Assembly: GCA_018881555.1 (NCBI GenBank) | Contig: JACAXG010000093.1 | Coordinates: 2,810,696-2,874,695, forward strand | From: Amblyornis subalaris | Taxonomy: Eukaryota; Chordata; Aves; Passeriformes; Ptilonorhynchidae | Length of the DNA stretch: 64,000 nucleotides | Direction: 5' to 3' | Shown: in pieces, positions 12,101 through 27,100 of the stretch | Numbering within the stretch: position 1 is the stretch's first letter | Layout: each line of letters begins with the position of its first letter | The notes under the pieces: model-generated | The model's database searches: none | The model's input: only the letters and a program-made list of their open reading frames with translations | Told to the model about the DNA's origin: nothing | Position numbers and translations under genes: made by a program

Positions 12101-15100
12101 CTGACAGAAAGCTGGTATTCCAAGTCTGTGGACAAGTCTGTAGCCCAGGCGAACACTGGAAAACAAAATGCAAAGCCTCCGTGTCAGACAGTATTTCCCA
12201 AAAAATATAAATCTGTGCTAGTCTATGGAAAAATGCCCAGAGAGATGAGCAAGTACAAGACCCATGTCAGGTAGATTTATTACTTAAACAGTTACTGCCT
12301 TTAGTTGTTTCACAGCTTCAGGCCATGTCATACAATACCCTGACAACCTCCTGTATGACAGGCAGGATGAGCTTTGTCTGAAGAAAACAAAAGCAAAGTG
12401 CAATAAATCCTCTGACACAAGTTTTCCTAGAGCATGGTTTTGAGGAAACCCAGTGAAATTACTTATGGCTGTCATAAGTAATCCAAAGTCTGGCACTTCT
12501 CTTGTGTCAGGATCATACCTTGGCACCTGGATTCTCTATGGAGACTGTGTAGTATCTCCTGATCTTCTTTAGTCTGATAATTATATTCTTCAAGATAAGC
12601 TGCTCTGTTGTTTGCATTCTGAGCCAGCATCAGCTGGATATCTCCACAAAGGGTTAAACACTGACACAGGAACACCAGCACCTCGGGAAGCATGCTGCCA
12701 CACAGACAGCAGTAGGTGTCTGTTGGGAAAAAAAAACAGGGATGAGAGAGGGGAAAAGAATTACACATCAAAAGGCTTGACACAGACTGACAAGATAATT
12801 GGGTTTTATGTTACCTGTCAGCAGACAGAGAATCAGTGTGACAACACATGTTCTCCTCAGAAGAACTAACCTATTTTAAAGTCAGAGCTGCTCTACACAG
12901 CTGATGGGTTAAGAAGAGCACCTGTGTTGTCCAACATGAGCAATCACTGGTAATTACAAATTATCTCAGATCTGACTAAAGGAAAAGTGACTTTCTACAG
13001 ATTAACTCAAGTAAGATACAGCCTGAAAAGTTAATTTCCAAAAGGTGGAGTTTAAAGTTGATTCTCAAGACTCTAAAAGACTGGAAGCTGAAGAGTGCTC
13101 TGAGTTATTGAGAGGCACATTGATGCTCTGTGCTAAGATCAAGTGGGTTTGCTTTATAAAGCTTCTCCTGCCCTAAGCCAAATACAGCAGGGAAATAGCA
13201 GCACTTTAGCACTAAGCTACAGACATTTCCCAATTAGTTACTCTCACCATGGCACTACTAGTCTAAACAGCCTGATTGTACTTCTTTCCTTCTCCTCAGT
13301 AATATTTCAAGATTTTACAGGAGTATCCAATTCAGGTGATGAACAAGTTTGGTATTTCTCAGAGTCAAGGATACATTTAAATGACATGGGAACCACCAGG
13401 CATTTCCAGGAAAACACCACCAGCTTGCAGCAACATCACTTGCAGCACAGAATACTGCCTTGGTACCAGGGCAGACTCTCCCAAGTTCAACTGCTCTGAA
13501 ACTCCCAATGTGCACTCCAGTTCCCAATCCGTCAAAATAGGATCATCTTTCTATCGATCAATGGCAAAAGTTATCCTTACTACAGACTTCTATTCTGAAT
13601 AGTGAGCTGGATACTTAATTTAACTGAACACACTTGTCACTGCCCCTCACTGGGATAGATCATGCACAGCAATATCTGATACAGTGAGAGGTATCTGCAG
13701 GCAGTGGCACGGGTGACAAATCCATTAAAGGAACTTACCATGGCACTGCAAGGCCAGCTTGATGTATCGCAGTGCTCGCCCGTATTTCTGCAGAATCATA
13801 GCAGCATCAGACAGGACATAATAAGCTCTTGATGATTTCAGAATGAGCTGGAGTTTCATTTTATATTGCCACGATCCAGGAATCATTCCTGACTGACTGG
13901 AATGCTTCCCCTTCTGAAAGGAGCCCACTGTAACAGGAACAGAACCTCGTCAGTAAATCTCATCTCCAACATATGCCAGAGGTTGGACATAACTCCATCA
14001 GCACAGCCAGAATGGGAATTGCTTGATTACAGNCCTGCACAAGCACAGTTGTGCCAGCTTGTCTGTCATGCCTTTTATCATCTGCAAAACAGACCCAACA
14101 CGTGGCACTTGTCCATGTACTCCACCTGCCAGTGGGATGCTGGAATCCAGTGGGTCAGTGACAGTGCAGGTCACCTCTCTGACCTCACACAGCTTGTGAA
14201 ACACAGGGGAAGAGGGCAACACTATTCCCTCATGGAGCAGGAGAAAACAACAAGAACACCACAGGCAGAATTTGTCCTCCACATCCTTAAGATCAATGCT
14301 GTGTTTCTGTACAAGCAGCTTCAGTGAGAAAGCCTCCATTTGGGGGTTTAGCCTCCAGCACACAAGGAACTGGATAACCTGGTCCTTCCCACTTTCTCAC
14401 ACTCATTTCAAGATATCCTCTGCATAAGGTTATGAAGTTTTTCCTNGATGCTGCAGTGCTTATGGAACCAGAAAGAACAGGACACTCTTCCTGATTTAAA
14501 GCCTGATCCTACCAAAGGACAGAATTTTGCCCTCACAATATTTGCACACAGAATTGAATTTCTTACTTAAGGTGGACTTAAAATGCCTGATTTGCAAACT
14601 CTCTATCTTGTAATAATATATAAGCATGTAATAAGTAAACATAATAAATAAGTTCTNAAGCACTACATGTTCTATTAGGACAAAGGCAAGTCTAATACAG
14701 TAACACCCCACCCAGCTAAAGACACACACACTGCACTGCACATACACTGCATCCATACACTATTCAGAAGTAGTTCAAGTTACAAATTCCAGAACTGAAA
14801 GCACTTATCCTTTCCATACTTATGTAAATATATATATGTGGCAGAAAAAAAACATAATTTGCATCACAGAAAACAAACGCATGGACTGGAAAACAGAAGT
14901 GAACAAGCAGCACTGCTGCTACTTCAGAGATGGACTCAAGCACAGATCCAGGAATCACATGAAATATTTTCTGTGCAATATTTGCCTCCCACATCCCCCA
15001 GAAAGCCCTTGTTTCTAAACTGAACAAGGGAACACGTGGGCCTTGTCCCTGCCAGCTGGCAAGCAGCTTCAGTGTGCCTTCAGTTCCAAGNTGGGAAGGC

Positions 15101-18100
15101 AGAAGACAGAGCCTGGCTGCAGGAGAGCTGCCACCAGCACCCTACTCTTGCTTGGTAACATTTCTCAGGAAATCTTGGTAAAAATTAACCTCACAGTCCA
15201 TATTTACAGTACTGTGCAGAATTCATGCAAGCTCAACTCAATGTAGCTCTCTGCTGGAGGTGTTAAATTCTGTGGNCATGTATCTGGTAATAAGCAGCAA
15301 AGTGTGAGTACGAATAACTCAAAACTGCTTCTTCAGAGATTTTTCAAAAGGAGACAGGAGAAGAAAGAATAAAGAATTGTAAAAATAGGAAAGACACACT
15401 TCTTTCTGAGCTATGCTTACAGGGCTCCTTGCCCTGCAGAGAACTCTACTACTTTCAGAAGAAAAGTCTTTCCCNGAACTTTTCATGTCACTCCAAAACT
15501 TCTGGAGTTTGAGCATTCAAGCAAACATCTTTTATTTGCTGCTTCCTTTCACAATTGTAGAGGTACAAGAAAGAAAACAAAATCCTAGTTAACATTTTAT
15601 ATGCAATTCAAGCAGCAAGCATAATGTAGGAGCAAAACCTGCCAGAAGGGAGAAGTTCTTCCAGAAAACATCCAGGTCACACACACAAAGAAATTCAGAC
15701 TATTTTTAAAACAACCCACAAAACTTACGGTGCTCCAAATACCAAACCTCAAAATACCAAGCCCTTATGGAAGTCATCTGAAAGCCACATCTAAAAAGGG
15801 TCCAGTAAAATCATGTGTTGACTAATAAAAGATTCTTTGCTATGCAAAAGAACTCAAATGAGCTTCTCTTTTCATATTTAAAAAGGAACAGACTGTTCTC
15901 CAATTTTCAGTGCACTTTTCCTTAGGCAATAGAGTAATTAGTGATTTAAGCATGCTGTTTTGACAATCAAAATAAAGTAGCAGCAGTTTGTGTTGGCACT
16001 GGAAAAGGTCTTATTTGCACAACAATACAACTNACTTTTGTCTAGAAATAAGGCCATCTGTTTTTCCAGAGACTCGGGACCACCACTGGTGGATTCATCT
16101 TCATATTTCAACGGGATTGGAGTGCTGGGGTCAGCTGCAGGAAGGTCACCCTCTTTTTTAACACTGCTGTCAACAGACTTCAAACCCTGCAAAAGGAAGA
16201 AACAATTTCCTTCACCTTGAGAGCAATATTTAGCAAACAGAGCAGATGAAGAAGTGGGGAGGAGGTGAAGTATCTTTAGGAAGCTGGCAGGGAACTCACC
16301 TCCAGGACGTGGTTGAGCACCAGCCGGCAGCGCTCCTCGGTGCCGTGGCAGACAGGGAATGCACAGCTGGGCTTCATTGGAGAGCAGGGAGGGAAGAGAA
16401 TAAATGGTCAACACAGGAAATAAGAAAATCACTGGCCAGAAGGTGCAAATGAGANGTAGCATCAAGACAAAGTGGAATAGCGTAGGGAAAAAATCTACAT
16501 GAAGCCTGTTTTACCGTAACCTTCAAACACCTCCAATTTTATGAGCAGTTAATGACAAGTTTCTTTGCCCACTTCAGTTGNCCTGAAGACAAAACTAAGA
16601 GGTAACTGAATTTCACTACCCAACTTCATCAAATGAACTGAATCTTCCAAGCAAACCCTTAAAAACCCCACAGTGTCACTTACACGTATTCGATGCACAG
16701 ACTTGTACTTTTCTGGTACTGACAACTCTCCCACAGATTTGATTATTGCCACTGCTTTATTGTCATCTGGGGGATCAGAGCTGTTGCTGTAAGAACCATT
16801 TTCATCACTGTCTGGCATTTCTTCCTCTTCCTCGCTGTAACTTTCATCAGAATTTCCATTTATAGGGAAGTCTGCACTGTCTTCTTTTTTAGGTTCATCC
16901 AACTGAAAAAGCTCTGATAACATGTAGTTTGCTGAAGCAATAATCTTTGCAAAGAAGAGAAAAAAAATAAGTGATTCATTCTCAAGTTAAATTTTTCTTT
17001 TGAGAGGCAAGAACAATATAAATTATCTCAGAATAAGGAGTGCAGAGTGCATACAAACAGGGTTTGATAACCTGTAAATACAGCCTGAGCAAGTTCCCTG
17101 AAAGGGAAAAGGATCCAAGCCTCACCAAGTTTAGAAGAGAATAAAAACCAACTGGTAAAGAACAAGTAGTGCCTGTTCTAACAGCCTGCAGATCACCAGA
17201 GACAACACAAGGATCTTATGCAAGCAAAAAAAAAATTGAAGAGATTCTGCTAGGATTTTGAAAACCTTTCACAATTTTAGAAGGAATCTACAACATTCTT
17301 ATTAGTTTAGTTAATATGTGCCATGTATCCTCTTGTAATTCTAGACATAATTCAGATTTTTCCTATCACATTTTTGGGATTAATTTTCAGTTGAAAACAG
17401 CTTAAATCTAAATAATTTAGACACTCTCTAGCCCAACGCACTTGCTCCACAGGGTGCTCAGGACCTTGTCCAGTTGGGCTTTGAGTATCTCAAAGGATGG
17501 AGACTACAACTTCTCTGGTTGACCTGTCCCAGTTTTCAGCCACCTTCAGAGTAAAAATGTTCTCACATTCCCATTTTACACTTATTATCCAGGATCTGCT
17601 CCCAGAAGGCTCTTTGGCAAGAAGAGCAAAAGAGTGAATGTAATGACAAGTTCCTTTTTGGAGCAGGACAGAAGACTCGTGCAGCAATGAGGGTCAGAAA
17701 AAACTATTAATTAAAAAAATAACATGGGATTCTTTAAAAATAAAATCAATTTTTAAGTTTAGTTACAAATTTAAATTCTCTCCCTTGGGAGGAAGAAGTA
17801 GCACACTATTTATTACCAGNATTTCTATTATATTTACACCAAAGTCCAAGAAAACATTTAATTCTTACTTGAGGATGTCTGCCATTGTCCAACAACTTCA
17901 GACAATTCAGGAGCAATGTCCTGATCGTGCCATAGTGTTTCTTGTTCTGATTTTTCTTCAGCATCATATTGCAAGCAACTCTAAAAGAAAGTTGAACAAA
18001 ACAGTGAAATCCCTGGATAATTTCTTTGTGCTAGAAGAAAAAAACCTTTAAACACACTACAGCTGGAGATCTTCCAAACTTTAATCCAGGTCTACAAGAC

Positions 18101-21100
18101 TTTATCAGCAAGAAAGTTTACCTGGAGAAATGGTGGAAAGGAAAATGTCTGTTTTGATTTAGTGGGACTGAGATTTAGCAAGTTTGTGTAGTATGACTGT
18201 CATTTCATCATGACTTTTTGGTCTGTATTCTGAATACAANTGTACCAAGAACTAAGTATTGCAACAACAGTTATAAAAACTCACTTGTACAGCAGAATTG
18301 CCACTGGCATTGTAAAAGGGTTTTGGTATTTGTCTTCAGTCTCTTCACAAAGTGTGGTGAGGTCATAGAGCTTTACAATATCACTCCCACTTGCTGAAAA
18401 GGAAAATCTTTCATTAATCAACAGGAAATTACCATAAATCTTTTCAAATTGCTCTAAACCTTCTTACCTTTAAACAACCAATAAGTATGTCCTTCTTTGG
18501 TGCAATTTGATTTCAGAAAAGATAAGATATTTTGAGCAATATCTTTTATCACTTTGGTAGAAAAATTAGAGTTTTCCAAATTGGGAATATCTTCAGTCTT
18601 GATCATTTCATATTTCTGCGAAGAATAGAAGTTAAAACTCAAGATTAGGAGGGGTTTCTGACACCTACACTTCCAAAATTAATATATCAGTGTCTCTATC
18701 AACACTAAAAGAAACAAAGGCTGCTGTTATGAGAAATTGAGTTAATTTCTATGATTTACTTTAAGCAAGCACATCTTGACTACACCACTCAATCAAAGCT
18801 TTAAGAAGGATCCATTTCTGTCACAAACATGGGAAATAGAGAACAAAAGATGAGAAATATAAAGGAAGAGAAGGTACAACATCTATTACTTTGATGAAAC
18901 CAGTCAGCCAAGGAAGAAACTACGGGCTACCAACAGAAACTCAGCTGGCCTACAGTAAAATAGCATAAACACACATTTTAAAGCATGCATCTGTCTTGGC
19001 AAGGGAACACTACAGATTTTAAGATGTAAGAAACTGATTTTTGCTGTTGCATTTTTTATTTTTGCCTTCACTCATACATCAGGGGAAGAAGGAATCTTGC
19101 ATGCATGAAAGGGAGAGGAAGAAAGAACACACTATTTTTAGATGAGTGCTGCAAGCTGTCTAGATGCTTCTCGTTCTGCAACACAGGATTTCTGTCATCT
19201 TTCTGTCAGAACAGTATGAGAGATCTGTTATAACTGAGGCAATTTCAGAAGGTGAAGAATGGATTATTATTTCAAGGNACAATACAAAGAGCCAGACTTA
19301 CCTGAACAATTCCATTCACATGAAAGCACATCACAAGCTCTGGTACATTGCATATTAAGTTGTCCAACCAATAGTCAATTCCTGTTAGCACATTTATTGG
19401 CTTGTTGTTATCCCTAAACCAAAACATTTCTAGTGTTATTTAAATCTTTATTTACCCTTCAGGAATTACTAGGGATGTTTAATAATGGGATTTAGGTTTA
19501 AGTCACCTGACAGTGCATGGATACTAAAGCAATTATTTGTTTATTGTTATATCAGAACAGATGTGCTCATCTCTCCAATGGAATATGCTCACATTCCATC
19601 AGTTTTGAATTTCNGCTCACACTTAACAGGCTTCAGATGTTCCACTATTACCAAGATAGTAAGTACCTAAGAAGTTCTAAAGGAATAGCACTATTAGCTG
19701 CAACTAATTATAACACAAACCTCCTCCCAGACCTTCCAAAATTCCTTGCAGAGCAAGGTGCTATTATTTCCTAGACGTGTGTTAAAAAGGTGACAAATAC
19801 ACCAAGTGAGGTTCAAGTTTTTGNTCAATCTTTGCCTGTGTAGAGGCAGGAACAGAAAAACTGGTAATCAAGGGATTAACATTAAATTGTGACTGGAATA
19901 GTTCTGTTCTATTGCTCAGTAACATTTGAAGTGCTTACGCCCAACAAGCAGTTACTGAAATTCAGAATCCCAACAGGAAAAATATTAGTGCCCTCTTTTA
20001 TAAAAACAGCAAAAAATGCAGATAGCTAAACAGGAAACAAAGTAACAAATCAGTCAAGGCTGGCATATAGAATATCCCATGNAATTCCCAGCTCACCTGA
20101 GACGCAAGCTCACAGCAGGGTATCTCCCACCTCCAAATATCGGCATATTTGATCCCACCAACATGTGGATATCTTCGAAAGTCCACAAGATATTACGAAC
20201 AAAGTCATTTTTAAGTCCCTTCATTAAGAGAAAAAAAGAACTGGTCTGTAAATCACTGGTGTAACACTTGCTCTCCATGACATTCTGTGGAATTATGGGA
20301 CAGCAAGAAGCCAAAGCAGCAAATAAAAGACAGCACGTGACGAGCCCGGCTGCGTGCTCACGGGAACTTAAAATTGCAAATGCCACAAAAACTACTTCTA
20401 CAGGGGACTGAGGTGTTCTCTTGGTTCCAATTCAGGGCAACTTTGGAAGTGCTGGTTTCACCTGGGGGTTCAGCTCTCACATAAAGCATACCTGACTGTT
20501 TTCCCCGTCATTGAACAAAGTAGTCAGGTTTTGTTCTTTGGGGGCTGAGGCCACGTGCCCCACTAGATATGAGGGTTCAAGAGGCACATTTCCCTGTGGA
20601 AAGCACAAGGATAAGGAGTGATTCTGCTGCTGAGGTCAAGTCAGGCCATTAAAAAAAGATATGAACAACAAAAGCATATAAGGGAAAAACCTTTACCTCT
20701 AATATCTTTAAATAAATATGCTTTAAACTACAAAAAGCCTCTAGTCAGTGACTAGAATGCTTCTTTTCTATAGTTAGTGCCAAAATGTTGTACTTTGTAA
20801 TATTCTCAGAGGCTCTGGGAAGAAAGCAGAAAGTATTTATAGGAACTCCTTATTAACCCAGGGTCAACACCAGATTATCAGTCTCCAGAAGCAAAACCTC
20901 TACTCTGCTGGTTTATTTATAAACTAAAGAAAATGGCACTGTACAAATGCACAACAGCTTCTTTATGATAAACAGCCTGCTGAATTGGGCAATAGTTCCT
21001 TAAGAGGGTGGAAGAGAGAAACAGTCCTTCTCCTAAAAGCTTTCAAATACAGAAGTGTGTTTCCACACAACACATGCAGCTACAATTTTATGGATAATGC

Positions 21101-24100
21101 AGGTTAGAAACTCCCTAAATTTGGCAGATCAGTTGGTAATACTGGGCAAGCACAACTACAGCGTAAGTATTATATTAAAATGCAGACTGAAGACAACAGA
21201 TCTTTCAGCCTCTCCAAAATTTAATCAATTCCTGTTTTATATTACTCAAAAAACCACAGGAATTAACAGTTTTCATAAATAAGTTTAGCCACAGAAACCC
21301 TGATTTAGGGCCTGATACTAATCATAGTTTGTTGCATAACTGCTATAAACATCTCCCCTTTCACTTGTGTAATCTCACAGCAAGTATTTTTAAGTGTTGC
21401 TTAACTGTTCCACATTTTCAGAAATTTTAATTTTCCTCTTCACCTCATAGATTCAGGGCAACAAGAGATGGATTTTAATGGCAGATTTAAAGAGAAAGGC
21501 CAGAACCTTAAGCTTCCATACACACCTTCTGAATATCAGGATTTTCCTACTTTTAGATAAAGTCATTGATGACTACTCCTAGCCAAAGGCTTTGTTTCTC
21601 AAAAATCCGGGGATAAATAACAATTTAGCATTACAGTGACAGAACAAATATTTGAAATTTGGAGCTCTGAACCACTGGCATTAAGCTGAACTGCACCTCC
21701 TGCCAAGTTCTCCTCATGCCTCGGCTCAGCTCTTTGAGCAAAGAGAGCAGCAGCAGCACCTCTGAGAACCTTTCAGCATCTGTGGCCCTACAAACACTAA
21801 NGTGCCATTTACAACATTCCATCCACCAACCTGGTTAGAGGCACCTGGATCTTCAGATAGCGAGGAAGGCATTTCAAAAGGAGCTGGCCAGGAGGCCCTT
21901 CCTGCTTCATCACTCTCACCTGCAACAGGACCCTCCTGGTGCTGCTTGGAAGTGGAAGGAACAGGCTGAGCAGCTCCATCTCCATTAATGCTGACAAGGA
22001 AACATTTAAAAGTTCAGTTGACAAGATGCAAACAGATCCATTTTAGAGTTGTTATGCTTGATGCACTGTTGTCAACAAAGGACTTGGCTAATAGGCAGTT
22101 AACTAAGTCACACTGTGTATGTTATTCTTTAATACTTCGATTTTAAAGTAAAATACTTCAATTTCTGTTAAATATTTACATGTTATTTCCTGACCTCATC
22201 CCTTAATTCCCTCTATATAAGGAGAAATCAGTAAATAAATCAGACCATAATGGAATTTTAACATTTACTCCAAGACCAAAAACCAGGCAGAAGTGGTGCA
22301 GAATTCAAGTTTCATACAGACATAAGGTTACCTGTAATACAAAAATTTAGAAAGTATTGCCTTCTGGTACCAATGTTCTTTACTCTTCTTTTTTCTTTGC
22401 CACTTCTGATCAATCAGCCTTTGATAAAACTCTTTCAGCCACGTCCAGTCCCCTGTCTAGGCAATAGCAGAAATATTAAATTAATATCAAAAAGCAACTG
22501 CAAAGTAAACCAAGTGTCTTATAAACTTACAAATACTCAACAACAAGAAAAGAAACCCAGGAAATAACTTCAGAGCTGAAGTCCTGAATTGGTCATTTAT
22601 TGAAAGCATATCTTCTAAAAAAGTTATGCTCTTACTGAAAATTTGATTTAATTAGAAAGTCAGACATATAAGAGGTTACACAGTTACAAATACTTATTGA
22701 TAGTAAAACTAATCAAATGGTACAGCAAAATTGAAATAATTACAGGAAAGTGAGACANGGAATTTTAATCCTACAATACCATGAACACAGGACATCAGAT
22801 GGAGTTTGTGGGTCAATTGATTGCTGCAGAACAGAGCACCTTTGGCACCCAGATATNATTCTCAGGAATTTCCATACATATTTTTCTGCTGGCTACTCTA
22901 TTGCTGAAATAATGCATTTTGACCATGTGCCACACTTAACAAGAACTAAGTGGTTCACCTGAGANGATCTCATGAAGAGCTCCTGGATATCCAGCTCATC
23001 CAACAGAAGTGTCCTCCCAATTCTGTGCACTGCCATGCTCACATGGGACTTGCTGTAAGGGATCTTCAGGAGTTTTTTAATGTTCTTGCAGGAGAAAAGT
23101 GAAAAGAAAGAATATTCAATATAATTATACTGCATTGGAAGGCAATTCTTAGGAAACTAAGGCCCCAGCACGTGTAATGGTGACTTGGGGAGACTCCAAG
23201 TCTAAACACCATCACTCCNATCATCCCCACTTCCTTTTTCTCCCCCCAGCCCCCTTTGGTCAGTTGGGGTCACCTGTCCTGGCTGTGTNTCCTCCCAGTC
23301 TCCCAGGCACTCCCACCCCCTCTCCAGCGTGGCATTATGAGAAGCAGAAAAGGCCTTGGCTCTGTGTAAGCTCTGCTCAGCAGTTAGAAAAACATCTCTG
23401 NATTATCAACCTGTGCTCAGGACAAACTCGAAACAGTCCCATACTAGCCACTGGGAAGAAAATTAACTCCATCCCAGCCCAAACCAGCACCCGTGGTCAA
23501 ATAAAACCTTACACTGCCAGGAATTTTAAGACCATTCCACAAGAAAATGCATTTGCTGAGGGCAGAGAACGTGAATGACAGTGATAAAGAGATCAAGGAG
23601 TCAGTACAAATGACATACGTGGCTTAAACATGTTCTCTCCTTGGATCATCACAACCAGGTATCAACAAAAATGACCAAAAAATACAAGTAGATGGTTTGG
23701 ATTTTAAACCTTTATTTTCACTGCAGGAATACCAATACTTTGTCAGGTGTCCAGAACAATCCAGAGATCTAAGTCTGNATACAAATCTGAGAAATATTAA
23801 CACAATACATGAGTATGTGTGTTCCCTCTTCTGAANAGACTCATCTGAATTCTACAGATATTACCAGCACCAAAAAAGCAGACAAAATCAGAGGAAAGAA
23901 GAAGNTGGAGGGAAGCTCTCTCTTCTAGTCAAGAATAGAAAAAAAAATCATCTTGAGAGTTAACAGTTCACATCAAAATAACTGATGTCAAACATACAAG
24001 ACAAACTACCNTGCAAGACTGATGTGCTGCATTCACTACACTGCATATTTTAGCTGAAGATTATCTGTAGAAATCCACAGAAAATATGATTTTCTCTCTA

Positions 24101-27100
24101 TTCAGTGATCACAACTCCCTTACTTGGCAGAACTTGTGTTTGTGTGTCACTAAGGAATCTTTCCTCTTCCTCAAAGGACACAAAGATGCCAAAAGCCAAG
24201 ACAGTATCTTAAAATAAAAGTTTATGCAATGTAAGNATTTGAATGACAGGATTTAAGATTTGTCCATACCTCTGAATCAGACACGACNTCCACATCATTT
24301 CCAACTGAGTCAATGAAGTCATAGGCCATTCCAAAGCTATTTTAAAAATATTACAAGTTAAGACAGTTCCACTATGACATTACAGACCTGTTTTTAATAT
24401 CTATTAAATCTTTGAAAGGTTTTTAATCAAAAAAATAACCCAGTTAAACATCACCAAGCGTAATGAAACCTAAAATTAACAAAACAATTTCATTTTCATA
24501 TTCTACAAGTTTTTCAAAGATATCTTTGTAAATGCTTAGATCTAATTTCAAGACATTCTAAAACACTTTTTGTTGAAATCAAGAAANATTTCAAGTGTTT
24601 GTTAAGACAGCTATGGAAAGTCAGAAAATTGAAGGATTCTTCTTAACACTAAAAACAAGAACAGTTCTTCAAAGAGTTTCTCTTTAAGGCATTAAGCATG
24701 TTAAATACTTTAATTTTAGTAGCTGTAATTTCATTTTACCCCTTATTCACATTTTCCAGAACTGCCCTACATGTTGTAACAGACACATTGTCTCTTCCTC
24801 CACCCTCATTAAGGAAATTACAAGGTACTTAAGTTAGAATATTTCAATGTACAGATCATTCTTTAAAATAAAGCCAGATACTACTACAATCCAAAAAATA
24901 CATGATGTGCAAGTTATCACGTTTTTTAATACTGACACTAGAGATTATACTGCCAGGCTCTATTTGACAAACATNGCCTCTAAAATAAACATGAAAAATT
25001 CATAAAGCCCTGAAAAACATGTTACTTTGCTCAAATCAACAGCTCNTAAAAGAGATTATGAGGGTGTAAACACAGACCTTCCACAAACTGTTAAATTTCA
25101 CTGACTGGTTGACTTGGTGTGAATTTGCTTGTTCAGCACAGGATTTGAGCCTCCTGTTTATGAACACTGAACTCAACTCATTCAACAATTTAACAAACAT
25201 CCCCACTGAAAGGTAACACTGCTTTCTGGGTGTGCCCCTTATTTCACCTCCAGCACTCACTCCTGAGATTAATATGAAATTTCCTTTGCCATTAGTTAGT
25301 GAGGTCCAGTTTCTGAAGATCCAGAAGAGCTGTAAATAGGCTTTTGGCTCCAAGGAACTACAAGTGTTCCATTTTCACCTGTTATCAAAGGCAGAAGGGC
25401 TGGCTGAACCAGTCCAGTTTGATTTGGGCCAATCAGGGAAGACCAGAAAGTCAGTTTGACTGTCTGAGGCAAGGTGTCAACATGCACGTGAACAAAATAC
25501 TAATCATTTACAAAGCAGACAAGGTTAGAGCACAGAGGCAAGAACCCAAGATGAAGAAGGAGAGGGAGAATGGTTAAGACAAGGCAATTTGTAGTTGCTA
25601 TGGTAAAGTCTACTTTCTGCTTTAAATGACATAGGCTGCAAGTTCACTGTCAGAATTATTCTTAAAAGCCTGGAAAAAAATAGGTGCTGCTGTTATTTAC
25701 CTTGAGAAGGGTTTACTTTTTTTGCTGTTGCCCAGAATGGTTGTCCCTGCTGGTCCCAGCTTGGCACTTTCACGTAACCAGTTGGCAGGAGGCAGCTTCA
25801 GGTCTGTTTTCTCCTGCAGACGGGCAAAGGCTGCTTGTGGAGGGGCCGAGGAATACTTCACCACAGCACTGCTCTTCACCTCATTGCCTCCGAGGAACAA
25901 CACCGAGCCCTGGTTTCCAGAGAGAAATCAGCCTTCTATTTATAAAGTGTTGGCAATTAAAACTATCAGGCTTTCTCTGTGATAAGTTATTTTTAACAGT
26001 AAGTGAGTAAAACCCAGTCCTCTATTCACTTATCTCTTCCTTCAGCACATACTCACAAGTATTCCAGTTATCCCAATTCCAACTCATGTCAAGCATAAGC
26101 TCCACTCTATGAATTATCACAGGATCGTTTANGTTNGAAAAGACCTCCAAGATCATCAAGTCCAACCTGTGATCAATCACTGCACTGTCAACCAGACCAG
26201 ACCTGGGCTGTCCCTTCCAATGCTTGAGCACCCTTTCCGTGAAGGAATTCTTCCTCATGTCCAACCTGAACCTCCCCTAGTACAGCCTGGGGCCATTTCC
26301 TCTCAACCTGTCCTTTGTTCCCTGTCCATCCTCCCGTCAGGGAGTTGTGCAGAGCCAGAAGGTCCCCCTGAGCCTCCTTTTCTCCACGCTGAGCNCCCCC
26401 CCAGCTGCTCCTCATAGGACTGACTCTCCAGACCCTTCCCCAGCTCCATTCCCTTCTCTGGACATGCTCCAGCNCCTCCATGTCTTACTTGACATGAAGG
26501 ATCCAGGACTCATCCCAGAATCTGAGGCTGGACCTCAGCAGTGCCCAGCACAGGGGAACAACCACTGCCCTGGCCCTGTGGCCACACTGTGCTGATCCAA
26601 GCCAGGTNGCAGTGGCCTTCTTACCCACCTGGGCACACTGAGTTGCGAGGCTGAAGTGCCACCAGGGCCAGCTGCCCACACGGTGCGAAATCACTCAGAA
26701 AGGCCAAAAGTAAAACACAACTCCCACTGGAGTTTGTGCGACCAAGTGCTCACTAGCACCAACATTAAAGCTAAACACGCTTCTGCCTTAATAAATAATT
26801 ACAAATAAACAAGCCTCATGGTTGCCTATTTCTTTTCAAACACGCAGCTGTCACACGTGTGTGAGGAGCTTTGAACTAACACATGTCGAGGGAAAAACAG
26901 CTCCACAGGACACCACTTACGTAAATGCGATGCACTTAGGCAGAACAACAGCAACACTGCTCGCAATTAACGCTTAATCATAATTAGCACGTTCCCTACC
27001 GCACTCTGACCCTGACAAACTGGAAAGAGGATCAAAAACACCGCTTAAATTAGAACACCACTGGGGGCTGTGTCTGTAACCACGGCTCGACCCCCCGTCA

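Noticed and set aside
26109..26595. ORFs inside the intron 1 CR1
   Set aside because: They are antisense or broken LINE sequence with Ns; no intact reverse-transcriptase frame.
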